From Bimastos eiseni (Eukaryota > Annelida > Clitellata > Crassiclitellata > Lumbricidae), in the NCBI GenBank assembly GCA_959347315.1, contig OY365810.1, forward strand, positions 4,830,832-4,894,831: a stretch of DNA of 64,000 bases, in the 5' to 3' direction. Below the pieces are notes generated by a model. The model saw only the letters and a program-made list of their open reading frames with translations. It did no database searches and was not told the DNA's origin. A program made the position numbers and the translations under genes. Of the stretch, positions 1 through 10,305 are shown in pieces. Position 1 is the stretch's first letter; the number at the start of each line of letters is the position of its first letter.

Positions 1-59
1 ACTGACTGACTGACTGACTGATTGATTGATTGATTGATTAATTGATTGATTGATTGATA
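1..59. repeat. Tetranucleotide microsatellite (ACTG/ATTG)n
   Basis: The window opens in a run of ACTG units that changes to ATTG/GATT units and ends near position 59. It is a simple tandem repeat cut by the window edge, so its full length is unknown. Confidence 0.95.
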
Positions 60-1196
60 TCCTAGGTCTCAAAACTCACAAAGACCTGCAACAGTTCAGT
101 GCATCGTTGGCCTTGAAATCTGTATCTTTCAAAACTATTGTTGCGCTCGAAAACGTAGTCGAAGAGGAGCAGCTATAATAGCCTACTAGCCTATAGGTTA
201 ACAATGTCGTTTTAAATATATAATTGTAAGTGGCACTGGATGAGCTACCTAGAGCTACCTGGGCGCTTTGGAGACCTGAAGCCACGTGATATAGTTTGCA
301 GAATAAACTATAATTATATCTTTGCCTGACATTGTTAAAGGTGATGTTTGCCAAGTTTTACTAAAGAATTCTCAGATTGGACATAAGTTGAAATTCTGGT
401 TTGGTCACGGACGGCAGAATTTGTTATAGGTGTTCTACCTGTTGCAACTCACGCCACTAGGACCTACAAAACATTGCTGATGACGAGGCCTCTTTAGATG
501 TTGGCCAAATGCTTCACCGCTTCCTCTGAGCGCTCATGCTTACTAACAACAACCAAGTCTTGAAAGTAGTTGCCCGTTATATGGAAGCTCAAATTCTCAA
601 CACATAGTCAAAAGGACGCCGACAAATTTCAACAGAAGGCTGACAACTCAGAAAGGTAACATTCTTTCATCGGATCTACTTAGCTATGTATAAATCTCAC
701 TGCCTCTATTTATTTCGTTCCATAAGTCATGCATTGCCACAATAGTTTGGAACAGGTGCAGTACATGGATCGTTTAGCTGGCGCACTGGGTGCTACTTTG
801 GAAAAGTTACTGAGAAGCGCATGCTATGTTGATTTCATGTAGCATTTCTGGACAACATCTATAGTTATCTTATACGATGATCAGAGTGTGTAGAATTGTG
901 GTATGTATTTATCATCCATTAACGATTTAATGCCAGAAAATCAAGATAGGCTATGGACGCCTCCGCTGCAATCTGCAATTACTTAAGTCTCATTTGTTTA
1001 GACTTGTCGGGTAGCTACGCTTAGCGCCCTCACGAGGCTCTATAAAGCGCCATATAAACGGCCATTTATACATACAATCAACAACGAAAGAAAGTTATGG
1101 CGTAGTTTCCTGCTTCGCTTGAAACATTAATCGATTTATCGATTGATGATGTCATATGTTGCGGGTTGAGGATTTCTTTTGTTATGGAACTTTCCA
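60..1196. other. 5' flank of the first Ly6-like gene; no coding region recognised
   Basis: No convincing coding exon is seen. A stretch near 600-760, containing the phrase TTTCAACAGAAGGCTGACAA and a possible donor GAAAG/GTAACA at about 654, resembles sequence near 11770-11900. It may be a non-coding 5' exon duplicated with the gene. A TATAGCGCC-type repeat tail is seen near 1020-1060. The ORF at 76-354 on the minus strand has no recognisable domain. Confidence 0.4.
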
Positions 1197-1202
1197 GGGA
1201 AG

Positions 1203-3950
1203 ATGTCCAACGTTGTGGTGTCGCTTATATTACTCGTTGGATCATTGGTTGAGAGTTCAGATGCAGTGTCCTGCTACAGCTGCTCGTATCTTAGCTTGTC
1301 GCAGATTCCCCAACAGGGAGCAACATGCCCTGAACCTTTCAACGCGGCGAGTACTCCTAAATGCAACGGACCAGTGTGTGAATTCATATACCAAGGCGTC
1401 TCAGGTCAATACGGTAAGATCGTTACACATTTCGTCTAGTCGCTGAATTACGTCATTAGGATATATATGCAGAGGCGTCACTAGGCTTAGTGTCACCCGA
1501 TGCGGTCACTCATGGTGTCGCCCAGAGTTGTCCATGGCTCTAGTTTTCATGACCCAACCCGATCCATTATAACTGGAGCCGACCCGACACCTAAAGCCAA
1601 ATATCTGACCCGACCCAACCCAAGACGTACATGGCCGACCCACCGCTGCTGCTAATTGTATTAATATCATTGATCGTCATATTATAATGTCGTAAAAACG
1701 CAGCACAGTCAGTCCGTCATATGTGATCCTAATATAGATATGTGAGGACGTATCAGGAAAGAGACTCTTCGTTTATTCTATTTTGGAATAAACTTACTTT
1801 CTCCCTAAATATATACAAATGAATTCCGGATATTATTGGGTACGTAAGAGTCCAGCGTTGCCACTTCAGCCAACGTACACGCTTGTAACAAATGCCCTGA
1901 CCTTTCTTTTTTCATAAAAAGTAAAAAATCCAGTGTTACCCTACATTTTTGCGCTCATTCCTTCGCCATATTCAAATTTATTGATTGTAGCTGATTAACA
2001 TTATGAATATCACTGAGTGGAAAATTAAGCTCTGCAAAAAATTGATGGGTCGAAATGGGTCAGGGTTTGGAACCCGACCCAATCCGACCTGATAGTATAT
2101 TGACCCGACCCGCATAATCTACAGATATTCGTGACCCGGCCCGGCCCGGCCTGATCCGATCCGAACCGCGGGTCGACCCGATCGTGGGCAAATCTGGTGT
2201 CACCCCGCATGGAAATACTCCCTTTTGAATACCAGGCCATAGAGAATTGTAATCGTAATCTTCACACTTCTAATTCGCCACTCGAAAACCAAGCGCAGGA
2301 CACCAGCTTGTTCACGAGCGCTGTATCAAATCAAATTAAATGGGTTGTCAAGGAAGATCAGCGTCCGGTCTCCAGAATCCTTAGTAAGCCCTAATACTTT
2401 TTTGTACTGATGCTACTCGTAAGTCGTAATCTAGACAAAAAAACGAAAGTTTTCTTTCTGTCCTAAGAATGGAATGGCTCCCAAACGGAACGCTCTGGCG
2501 ATGGGAAATTTTTTTGCAAAACGCTCCTATGAGAATTGTTATGTTAATATGACTATTTTCAGCACAAACTTGGCTTTATATTCCAATATTTAGATATTTC
2601 GAGTCACACAATTCACACACACATTCGATATGATAGCAACCATCATTTGCATTCGCATCATCTGAAGGTAGTATAAACCTTAAAATGTAAATCAGGCATA
2701 AAACAAAAGCTTCACTCGGAGCCCTCGTCCAATGATACACTCGCGATCGGTCGAATTTCAAGGTCGAATTTCAGGCCCCTTAATTAGTCTGCTCGTCGGC
2801 GCAACCAGCTCAACCACAGATCAGACTTCAGCAACTTGTGAAAGAAAGGCGCATTACTGGGTAATAATGTCGACACTGAAAGCGGCGCATTAGAAGGTTA
2901 AAAAATTAGCTTTATATTAGCATAGAGTTTAAGCAACAAATCGATATACTAACATAATCATATACATATAAGATATGGTTACGAAATATGTTTAGTTGGC
3001 TGTTATTGTCAATTTAAAATAAATGAATGTCTTTTTTAAAATTCTATACAAACACTTTTAAGACCGTCATGGGTCATTTTGGTGTCACACCTCCGATTGA
3101 TGGCACTCATAAATTGATATAATATTATCATAATCATTTATTTTGGTGTAAGATAAAGTTAACAAATATATTTAGTTGCCTGTCATTGTTAGTTAAAAAT
3201 TAATGACTCTTTGATTAAATTCTGCATAAGCGCTTTTGAGACAGTTATTGTGTCATTTTGTGGTCACCCCTCTGAATTGCGTCATCCGGTGCGATCCGCA
3301 CCCTTCTAGTAACACCACTTGTTTTATGTCAATGGTTACGTACGTACATTAGAAAGAAAGTCAATGAATAAGCAAATTAATAGATATTTAAATGAATAAA
3401 CACTTTCATATACATGTATAAATAAACTGCCAGTCTGGAGACCCGAAACTATAGTCTCGGGTCTCGAGACTATCACAAATAGGCCTACCGTACTCAGAAA
3501 CCACAAGGAAGCCAGAACTATGTCCAAACTTTTGCAAACGCACTATATTAATCCTCGATGTCGAGGTCAAGCATTGAAGTCAAATATCACTGATTAGAAT
3601 TTAATTATTCGTGTAGCGATTATTTTTTGTTTGCAGAATATTATGGCGTTACCAGAAATTGCACAAACCAGGTAACTTTCCAATTGGACCAATGCCTGAC
3701 GTACAGCGATCAGTACAAACAGTCCAACTATACGTTCTTCATCTATGGCAATAGCTGCTGTTACAGCTACACCGGCAATACTAATGATGGAGCGAAGGTT
3801 CAAGTAATTGGTTGTCAATGCCTGACGGATAATTGCAACGGCGACCTACCACACACAGTACCAAATGCCGGCTTTCCACTTCAGCCTGTCAGTAAAATAC
3901 CCATTGGGGTTGTCGCAATAATTGCAGTTCTGTCGAAAATGAGTTGGTAG
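1203..3950 (+). CDS. Ly6/uPAR-like (three-finger) GPI-anchored protein, copy A; two coding exons
   Basis: Coding exons are 1203-1413 and 3637-3950, giving about 174 aa. The ATG at 1203 starts a clear signal peptide (MSNVVVSLILLVGSLVE...) and follows a possible splice acceptor TTCCAG at 1197, which implies a 5' UTR intron. The donor is ACG/GTAAGA and the acceptor TTTGCAG at 3636; both are phase 1 and join into an open frame. The mature part starts CYSC, has ten or more cysteines and ends with a CC pair and the diagnostic CQCLTDNCNG, the Ly6/CD59 signature. N-glycosylation sites are present. The C-terminus is hydrophobic, suggesting a GPI anchor and a cell-surface or secreted role. The 2.2-kb intron is filled with repeats. 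The ligand is unknown. The second gene at 8505-9518 is its tandem paralogue with the same exon structure. An AATAAA polyadenylation signal lies at 4257-4262. Confidence 0.8.
1472..3330. repeat. Nested repeats in the intron of Ly6-like copy A
   Basis: The left end at 1472-1530 (GAGGCGTCACTAGGCTTAGT...) recurs near-identically at 10238-10305. Two CCCGACCC-rich stretches (about 1553-1640 and 2040-2185) belong to a family also found at 37.85-38.44 kb; the phrase AAAGCCAAATATCT is shared with 38376-38393. Further right, 3068-3110 and 3238-3310 carry two related TTGTGTCA/GGTGTCAC phrases about 180 bases apart. I read this as several repeat insertions, probably including non-autonomous DNA transposons, rather than one defined element. 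Confidence 0.5.
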
Positions 3951-5045
3951 GATATATATTCAAAAATGACGATTAACTAGATTTAAACTGTTAATGTCAG
4001 GGAAATCTAATTGGTTGCCTATAGGAAATGTAGAAGTACTGGGTGAGTTTTTTATTTTTTTTTTAATTGACATTTTATGAACTCTGTAGGCTAATGCCGT
4101 AGCAGTTTAGGATAATATTAAACTGCACTGGGCTTATACTTTATCATGCAGATTGCTAATGCTCTTCATCTTATGTTCATTCTGCTCGAATGATAAATGA
4201 TTCATTACCAATCATGTGACTTTCATGGGTCTTCAACCTAATGATTATTAGTACCGAATAAAGCTTTTAAACTGCATAAATATCATATATATGTATAGCA
4301 AAATATAACAACATCCAATTAGCATTTATTCGAACTATGTTAGCAAGATATGTTACTCTCTAAGTTATTTGGCTGTAATACATTATGCATTATACACTGT
4401 TGATAAAAGACATAAATTATGGTCGTTGCTTACTCAAGCAGACAGTTTCCCATCAATGAATAGGTAATTTTTATGGATATTAAGTTTCACTGAAGCGTGG
4501 CACACGTTTCATGCACTGTGGCCCATGTGATTAGTTCAATTTCCAACCGTTCCACAATAACTCATCCTAACAGACAGATGGCGAAGGGACGCCCAGTGAC
4601 AACAGTCATGCCTGAAAGCCTGGCCTTTACTGCATTGTGGCTTTTATCCTCCATTTTTAAATGAGGGGTGTAACTTCTCAGGCCACGCCATTGATAGCGA
4701 TCCATTATGTTCCACGTAATGATTGCTTGTGAATGAAAGACGTTGCAATAGTTTGAAACCTGGAACGGATTCAAGCACGACGTTTCTCGGGGTGATACGA
4801 GTTCACATTATGCGGTGATTAAAAGATCACCACTTGATATTTTTTAACAATGGATCAGGCTTTGGAAGCATAGATTGTAATATTGTTATCACAATATTTC
4901 TAATGTCGTAATTTTTTTTAAACCCAAACTAACACGGGCATCGACATTAATTGTGTGCATAGATAACAACTTCGACACAGTGAAAAGTCCAAACCTATAT
5001 TAATGAAGCAACCATGTTTTCCAAGACTTCAAGGCATGTGAGTTA
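3951..5045. other. 3' flank of Ly6-like copy A; no gene seen
   Basis: The stretch holds the 3' UTR of the upstream gene, with a canonical AATAAA at 4257-4262, and then AT-rich DNA. Short ORFs here have no recognisable domain. Confidence 0.5.
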
Positions 5046-5134
5046 TGACGACGACGACGACGACGACGACAACGACGATGACGATGACGATGATGGTGAT
5101 GATGATGATGATGATGATGATGTTGATGATGATT
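5045..5134. repeat. Trinucleotide microsatellite (GAC)n to (GAT)n
   Basis: Runs of GAC pass into GATGAC and then GATGATGAT units. It is a simple repeat without coding context. Confidence 0.95.
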
Positions 5135-5439
5135 GTGACTAATAATTTAGCCAGTGTAAACATTAGATCACATGACTAAGTGGAGACTCGCCAGATGTTC
5201 TGTAAGCCAAATTGAAATATCAAAACTCAAACAGATGAAACAATTAAATACGAATAATGTAGTTTATTATCGACCGACCGACCTACATAGACCAGCTGAC
5301 ATCAACTGTAAATAGAATGGAGGCCTTGGAATAACATGACAGTTCACGGCTTACGAACTGGGGCAATGGTTGGAGCTGTTGCATATAAATATACCCACCT
5401 TCAGTAGCCTAGCTATTCACCCTTCTGCTGCCAGTGCTC

Positions 5440-5655
5440 AAATGTCAAATGGATCTGCGCTCTACTGCGCAGTCGGCCTTCTCAGTGTTCCATTCTCACG
5501 CACTGCTATGCCGCAGCATCGTGCCTTCTTTGTTGTGGGCCACTTTGAATGTGCTTTCTCTGAGTCTCCGGTCGTTAAGCCTAGGACCTCCTCATCTTCT
5601 TTGTACTCTTCTCTTAGTCTTAAATCTGTTCTCATTTGCCATAGTTGAACCGGTG
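5440..5655 (+). mobile_element. CR1/L2-type LINE remnant: C-terminal end of ORF2
   Basis: Plus-strand translation gives RAFFVVG followed further on by a Ser-rich SSSSLYSSLSLKSVL phrase. This matches the end of CR1/L2-type reverse transcriptase ORFs (an AFSVVGP...LWN...L-type block, then FYxxLKTxLF) and the other copies in this window at 40.84, 48.8 and 55.5 kb. The frame is degraded and no catalytic motif is present, so this is a 5'-truncated, dead copy. Confidence 0.5.
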
Positions 5656-5924
5656 AGCGCCTCTCAGTAGATTGTCTGAATAAGCGGTTAATCAAGTGTC
5701 AGTCCTTGATTGATTGAATTTTGCAGTAATGGGAATTAGGTTGCTGTTTAACGCTACCGTGTTATAATAAAGATGATAAAAGTCTCCGTTTTCCGTACTT
5801 AGGACTAGCACAGAGTTAGGTCGTTTTAATGGGCAGGTATAATAGGTAGCGCTTGCAATACCGCGAACAGTGATGTCTTTTCACAGAAGACACTGATAAT
5901 GTGATGCAATTGTAATGTAATATA

Positions 5925-6310
5925 GACTTATATAGCGCCACTCAAATCATAGACACTCACGACTCAACACAAAACTAAACAGTAAAAAGGAAAGTATTCA
6001 AGCGCTTCCGGAAGGCAGTAGGGGATAGAGAGAGCAGCTCCTTTCGAAGAGGAAGGGGATGCTCTTCCAGTTGGTGTGACCCCTGGATTGGACTGTGGCA
6101 GAGCGCATGCGAGGAACCACCAGAAGGCCGCGGCCAGAGGAACGAAAGGAAACCCGGTGCGGAATAGAGGAGACCCTAATGCAGAGAGCCAGAAGGTACA
6201 TGTAGGTGGGACAGACGGGCCGCAGACCCAAGAAGACAGTCACGCATCACCGCAAGGGTTTTGAAACGAATGCGTTGAGGTACAGGGAGCCAGTGAAGGT
6301 ATTCGTGAAT
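5925..6310. repeat. Interspersed repeat (LINE/SINE tail family), related to 28480-28700
   Basis: It starts with ATATAGCGCCACTC, a tail motif seen beside LINE remnants elsewhere in the window. The core GTGGCAGAGCGCATGCGAGG (6098-6117) is nearly identical to the reverse complement of 28549-28568. Similarity extends about 150 bp. It is high in GC compared with the surroundings. The ORFs inside (5998-6243 minus, 6076-6264 plus) are probably not genes. Confidence 0.6.
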
Positions 6311-7369
6311 GAAGTATGAGATGTGAAAAAATTATGAATTCCACCAATTAGCCGGGCAGCCGCATTGAGAATGAACTGGATCTTAGAGATGCTGTGAGAG
6401 GAGAGTCCAATGAAAGATATGATGTACACACTGCAATGTGCGTTACTTAAACGACATTTATATAAAGCTAATTCAGGGGACTGAACAACATGAATGAAGG
6501 ACGTCGTTGTGCCAACGCTTCTCAACAGTGATGCCGAATACATGAATGGCGCCATATAAATTAATTTAAAATAAATTAAATCATCCGAAATGATCACCGA
6601 AATTATGTTCAGCCTTTGTCGCAAAGAGGGCAAAATATTACAATGAGTGTGTCTATAATACATGTAGACCCTGTGGTTTACAGCCAGGCATTCAATATAC
6701 ACTACTGCTAGTTACGTTCAAGTGTTTGCATCAACCTCGCGCAAGTGATAGACAACCCCATCCCCATTCGTGCAGAGTCTTCACATATCCGAATGTATAA
6801 TTGAGTGAATGAGTGCGGGTTTTGTGTGGGAAGTGGCACAAGCTAACCTCAGCAACAGGTGTAAGCCCTATAATGGCTGTTGATGCCCGCCTGACACAAT
6901 TCCTCTGCAGCTTCAATCATTAATTCAGGTGAACGCTAAGCAAACAATTTGAATGAGAGCAGCAATTGGATGTAATAGAACAGGTAGGAATCGTCGATGC
7001 ACATAATACGAACATTACTGGATTCCGTGAACGAGAGGAAATCAAAAGTATTTGAATTACTGCGAAAAGGTCAGAGGTATTAATTTCCTGTTCTATAATG
7101 CAATTTATATCACCGATAGCGAATAATATAACATATTGAAATGTAATTGTGAAAATTGTGAGATTCTCAAAGTTCTGCACAGAACTAGCGTTTAAAAGCT
7201 GTCTCTAAATGAATGTTTAGCTGCAATTTCTGCCTCCCTGTCACGATTATATTTACGTTGACTGGGTCTACTTATAAATTCGTAACGGTGAGGGAAGTAG
7301 AGGAAGAGGAGGAATCAGTATAAAATTTATGAAAGAGCGCTATGGAGTTTTGGATAGAGCATGCGGGGA
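6311..7369. other. Intergenic, nothing recognised
   Basis: Minus ORFs at 6247-6702, 6731-6916 and 6920-7180 lack recognisable domains, splice context or homologues in the window. No RNA gene is evident. Confidence 0.4.
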
Positions 7370-8100
7370 TTGGACAAAAGTTCCCGGACAAAACCTCTCC
7401 GGACAAAATCCTCCAAAGTAGGAAACTGATGTTTTGAGGTCTTTGTATAGTTCTATCTATTTAATTCCACCTGGACAGTACGTCCCATTTCTAAAACTCA
7501 GGTATCGGATATTTAAGCAAAACATAAGCCCTACGTCTCCACAGTTTCTTGATCTATTTTTGATGTTGGTATCACGCCCAATATGTACGCTGAATGCATC
7601 GCTGTGCGTAATTCATAGACCATTTGCACTTAATCAAATTGGGAAACAACGTTATGCCATTCTCTTTTTTTGTTCGATTTGCACATAAAATAATGATACT
7701 GGTTTTGCAGATTTAGATCAAAACATTTAGTTGACAAGAATATTATTATTCGTTCGCAAATACGGCAGATCCACCTCAAAGCCGCCCTTTGAGTTTATTC
7801 GTACACAACGTCCGGTATTTTATTGGACGTACTCGTACCAAACCCTGGGTGTAGGAAAATTGCCCCCCGGATAATTGCCCCCACAGACAATTGCCCCACT
7901 TTCCCAACTTTGGCAAGGACATTTGCCTCCCAGACAATTGTCCCCCCCCCTATATGTATATATGCATGTATCCATAAATGTATGTATGTATGCATGTATA
8001 TACACATATACGTACTTACGCACATAAATACATGCATGCATGCACGCAGAGACGCAACGATCAAGCAGATAGACAGACAGACACACAGACAGACAGAGAG
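7370..8100. repeat. Degenerate GGACAATTGCCCC repeat, (ATGT)n and (GACA)n tract
   Basis: At 7373-7420 the phrase CCGGACAAAA recurs. At 7843-7950 a GGGTGTAGGAAAATTGCCCC start is followed by four or five degenerate CCCGGACAATTGCCC units. Then come an ATGT/ATGC tetranucleotide tract (about 7950-8050) and an ACAGACAG tract (8070-8100). The left end resembles the terminal sequence of the mobile element at 16501-16837, which also has an ATGT core, so this is probably a decayed or one-ended member of that family. Confidence 0.65.
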
Positions 8101-8504
8101 ACGGTTGCGTGGGATGATGCGTACATCCCAAAACAGATGAGGGAAATTAAAACGGATAAGAATCAGGGCAGAATAATAAAAATAACATGAAATAACTTCA
8201 ACAGCTATGGTGTCTGCAGAGAAATTGCAAATGTAGCATAGGGCTATGAATTACCATCGTCCATCAGGAAATTGTTGTAACATAAATAAATAATCAAATA
8301 ATTAAATACTTCAGCCGTTTGTCTGAACAACAATTGAATTAAAGTAAATAAATTTGTAAAAATGAAAATTATTGAATAATTTGAATAAGCAGATTTATTA
8401 GCGAATTAACTGCAAATGTGATCTCTCGTGAAAGCTACGAAAGGCGCGGTCATGTTTAATACCTAATAATTAATTAATGTTTTGTAATTATGTAATATTT
8501 GCAG

Positions 8505-8856
8505 ATGATTAGTCAAATTGTGTCGTTGCTGGTGGTACTGTCTGTCTCATCGTTTGACCGTGTGGATGCGGTTACGTGTTATCAATGCAACTACACGGAT
8601 TCCGCTTGCAGTGAACCATTCAATGCGACGAATACTGCTACATGTTCTGGTTCAATGTGTACCTGGAAGTTCGTCAACTATACATCACCTATGAGTGAGT
8701 TGATCTGTCACTAATAATTGAATCGCTTATCCTATGCAAAGTGTGAAGACACGGTCATACATAAATATATTTTACTGAATAGCAATGGTAACGACAATAA
8801 TATTGCAAAAATAAAAATGATATTACTAACAGTAATAATGACGATGATGATGATGC

Positions 8857-8887
<31 letters not shown>

Positions 8888-9518
8888 CATCATAACAAAA
8901 ATACAAATACGATGATGAAGTGGAAGAAGAAGAAATGAGGCCATGAGAATTAAATGCCCGAGGCTTGAGTGTTGACATAAATAATATTATGGCGGATGTC
9001 TAGTCCAATCCCTCGCCGTCAGATCACCTGACCGACAGAGTATGGACAGTGTACTAATTTGAGCTGAGTTGATTCGGAACCATAAACGCAGCAAACGATT
9101 TGAAACAAATTCTGTTATATAATAAACAACAATAATTTTCTGAGTGCCTTTGTTTTCATTGTCCTTTTCGATTTCAGGCTTTTCTCTTGCCTACCGTGAC
9201 TGCGTGAACGATTCGGCCGTCATGCAAATTGACCACTGTGAACAATACAGCGCGATGTTCAATTACACTACGTTCAGATATGGCGAGAGTTGTTGCTATA
9301 CAACTGGGGTTCATGGCGATAACGATACAACGTACAGCAAGAGCGCCTGCTTCTGCCAGAAGGATAACTGCAACGGAAACATTCCGTTAACCCTAGCACC
9401 ATCCACGAAGCCTACGAACGCCGCCATGTCGATGTTGAATCCTTCTATTAGAGATTACTCTACATTAGTGGTTGTCGCTGTCGTTTTGATTGTGGCAAAT
9501 TTCATTAGTACAGGGTAA
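8505..9518 (+). CDS. Ly6/uPAR-like (three-finger) GPI-anchored protein, copy B; two coding exons
   Basis: Coding exons are 8505-8694 and 9178-9518, giving about 176 aa. The ATG at 8505 directly follows a strong acceptor (ATATTTGCAG ending at 8504), so a non-coding first exon lies upstream. The donor ATGA/GTGAGT at 8694 and acceptor GATTTCAG at 9177 are both phase 1, as in copy A. The product has a signal peptide (MISQIVSLLVVLSVSS...), then CYQC, a Cys-rich domain with the CC pair and CFCQKDNCNG, several Asn glycosylation sites, and a C-terminal hydrophobic stretch (TLVVVAVVLIVANF) typical of a GPI-anchor signal. It is a tandem paralogue of the gene at 1203-3950; its intron is short (483 bp) and carries an (AAT)n tract. 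Cell-surface location is inferred from family features; the ligand is unknown. Confidence 0.85.
8836..8890. repeat. (ATG)n/(AAT)n microsatellite in the Ly6-like copy B intron
   Basis: An ATGATGATG run is followed by AATAATAAT units inside the 483-bp intron. ORFs rich in Ile or Met over it are artefacts of the repeat. Confidence 0.9.
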
Positions 9519-9534
9519 AACTACCAGGTGATGG

Positions 9535-9941
9535 CAGTGGCGTAGGCAGGATTTCCCCAAGGGAGGGGTTAGTGTAGGCACTTTTGGGATAGTCCTTTTC
9601 CCCACTAGATCTACAATAAATTAGGGGGCTCAATGAGCTAGGATTTTTTTAATTTTAGCCTTTTTTGCACTGCAACAGTCTTTTTATATTACAAAATATA
9701 AATACTTTTTATTAAAATCGGCTAATAGCTAGTGATTTTATAACAATGGACAAAAAAAATTACAAACATATACTCAAGCTTTAAATTTGATATGATTATA
9801 AAATAGCACTGCCTGTACAGGTCAGTCTCAGATTTTCTTTTCTTCCCAACTTATTCTGTAGGTTGTTGCTAACAAATATTTTCAACTATGCCAATGGGGG
9901 GGGGGGTTAACTCCCCAAACCCACTCTTGCCTACGCCACTG
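9535..9941. mobile_element. hAT-type MITE, 407 bp, with 8-bp target-site duplications
   Basis: The left end is CAGTGGCGTAGGCAGGA and the right end is its inverted form (..TTGCCTACGCCACTG), so the ends are inverted repeats of about 15 bp. It is flanked by GGTGATGG (9527-9534) and GGTAATGG (9942-9949), an 8-bp target duplication with one mismatch. CAGTGGCGTA ends with 8-bp duplications are classic for hAT elements. The inside is AT-rich with a poly-G run and has no transposase. It starts 17 bp after the stop of Ly6-like copy B, so it probably lies in that gene's 3' UTR. Confidence 0.85.
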
Positions 9942-10237
9942 GGTAATGGTATAATGATGTTCTTAGTGTAAATAGCGTTCCTGGTGTGCCTTTAAGTCTT
10001 GTTAGTAGGGAATTATCCAATAGTAGTTGTATAACATTGTAGAAAATATTCGTATCGCACCGTTTAAAAGATTCTTACAATAGTAATCAGTGCCGTAGTA
10101 ACCTTGTTGTAAATGTTTCAATTGAAACTGACCTACCAGTAAATTTACAGATTAAGGGCCTACTGTAAAATTGACAACGAATTAAAAAATTGGTAATTTG
10201 TTGGCTAAAATAGAAGATAGTTCATAGACTCGAACAG

Positions 10238-10305
10238 AGGCGTCACTAATCTTGGTGCCACCCTGTGCGGTCACTCGTGGGGTCACCCCGCAATCTCTAA
10301 CGCAC
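10238..10305. repeat. Copy of the GAGGCGTCACTA repeat end
   Basis: About 65 bp closely matching 1472-1530 (GAGGCGTCACTA, GCGGTCACTC, GGGTCACCCCGCA phrases). Only one end is seen here, so this looks like a solo or truncated copy. Confidence 0.6.

Noticed and set aside
7795..8190. Overlapping ORFs on both strands (70-105 aa)
   Set aside because: They are translations of the ATGT/GACA microsatellites and the GGACAATTGCCCC repeat.
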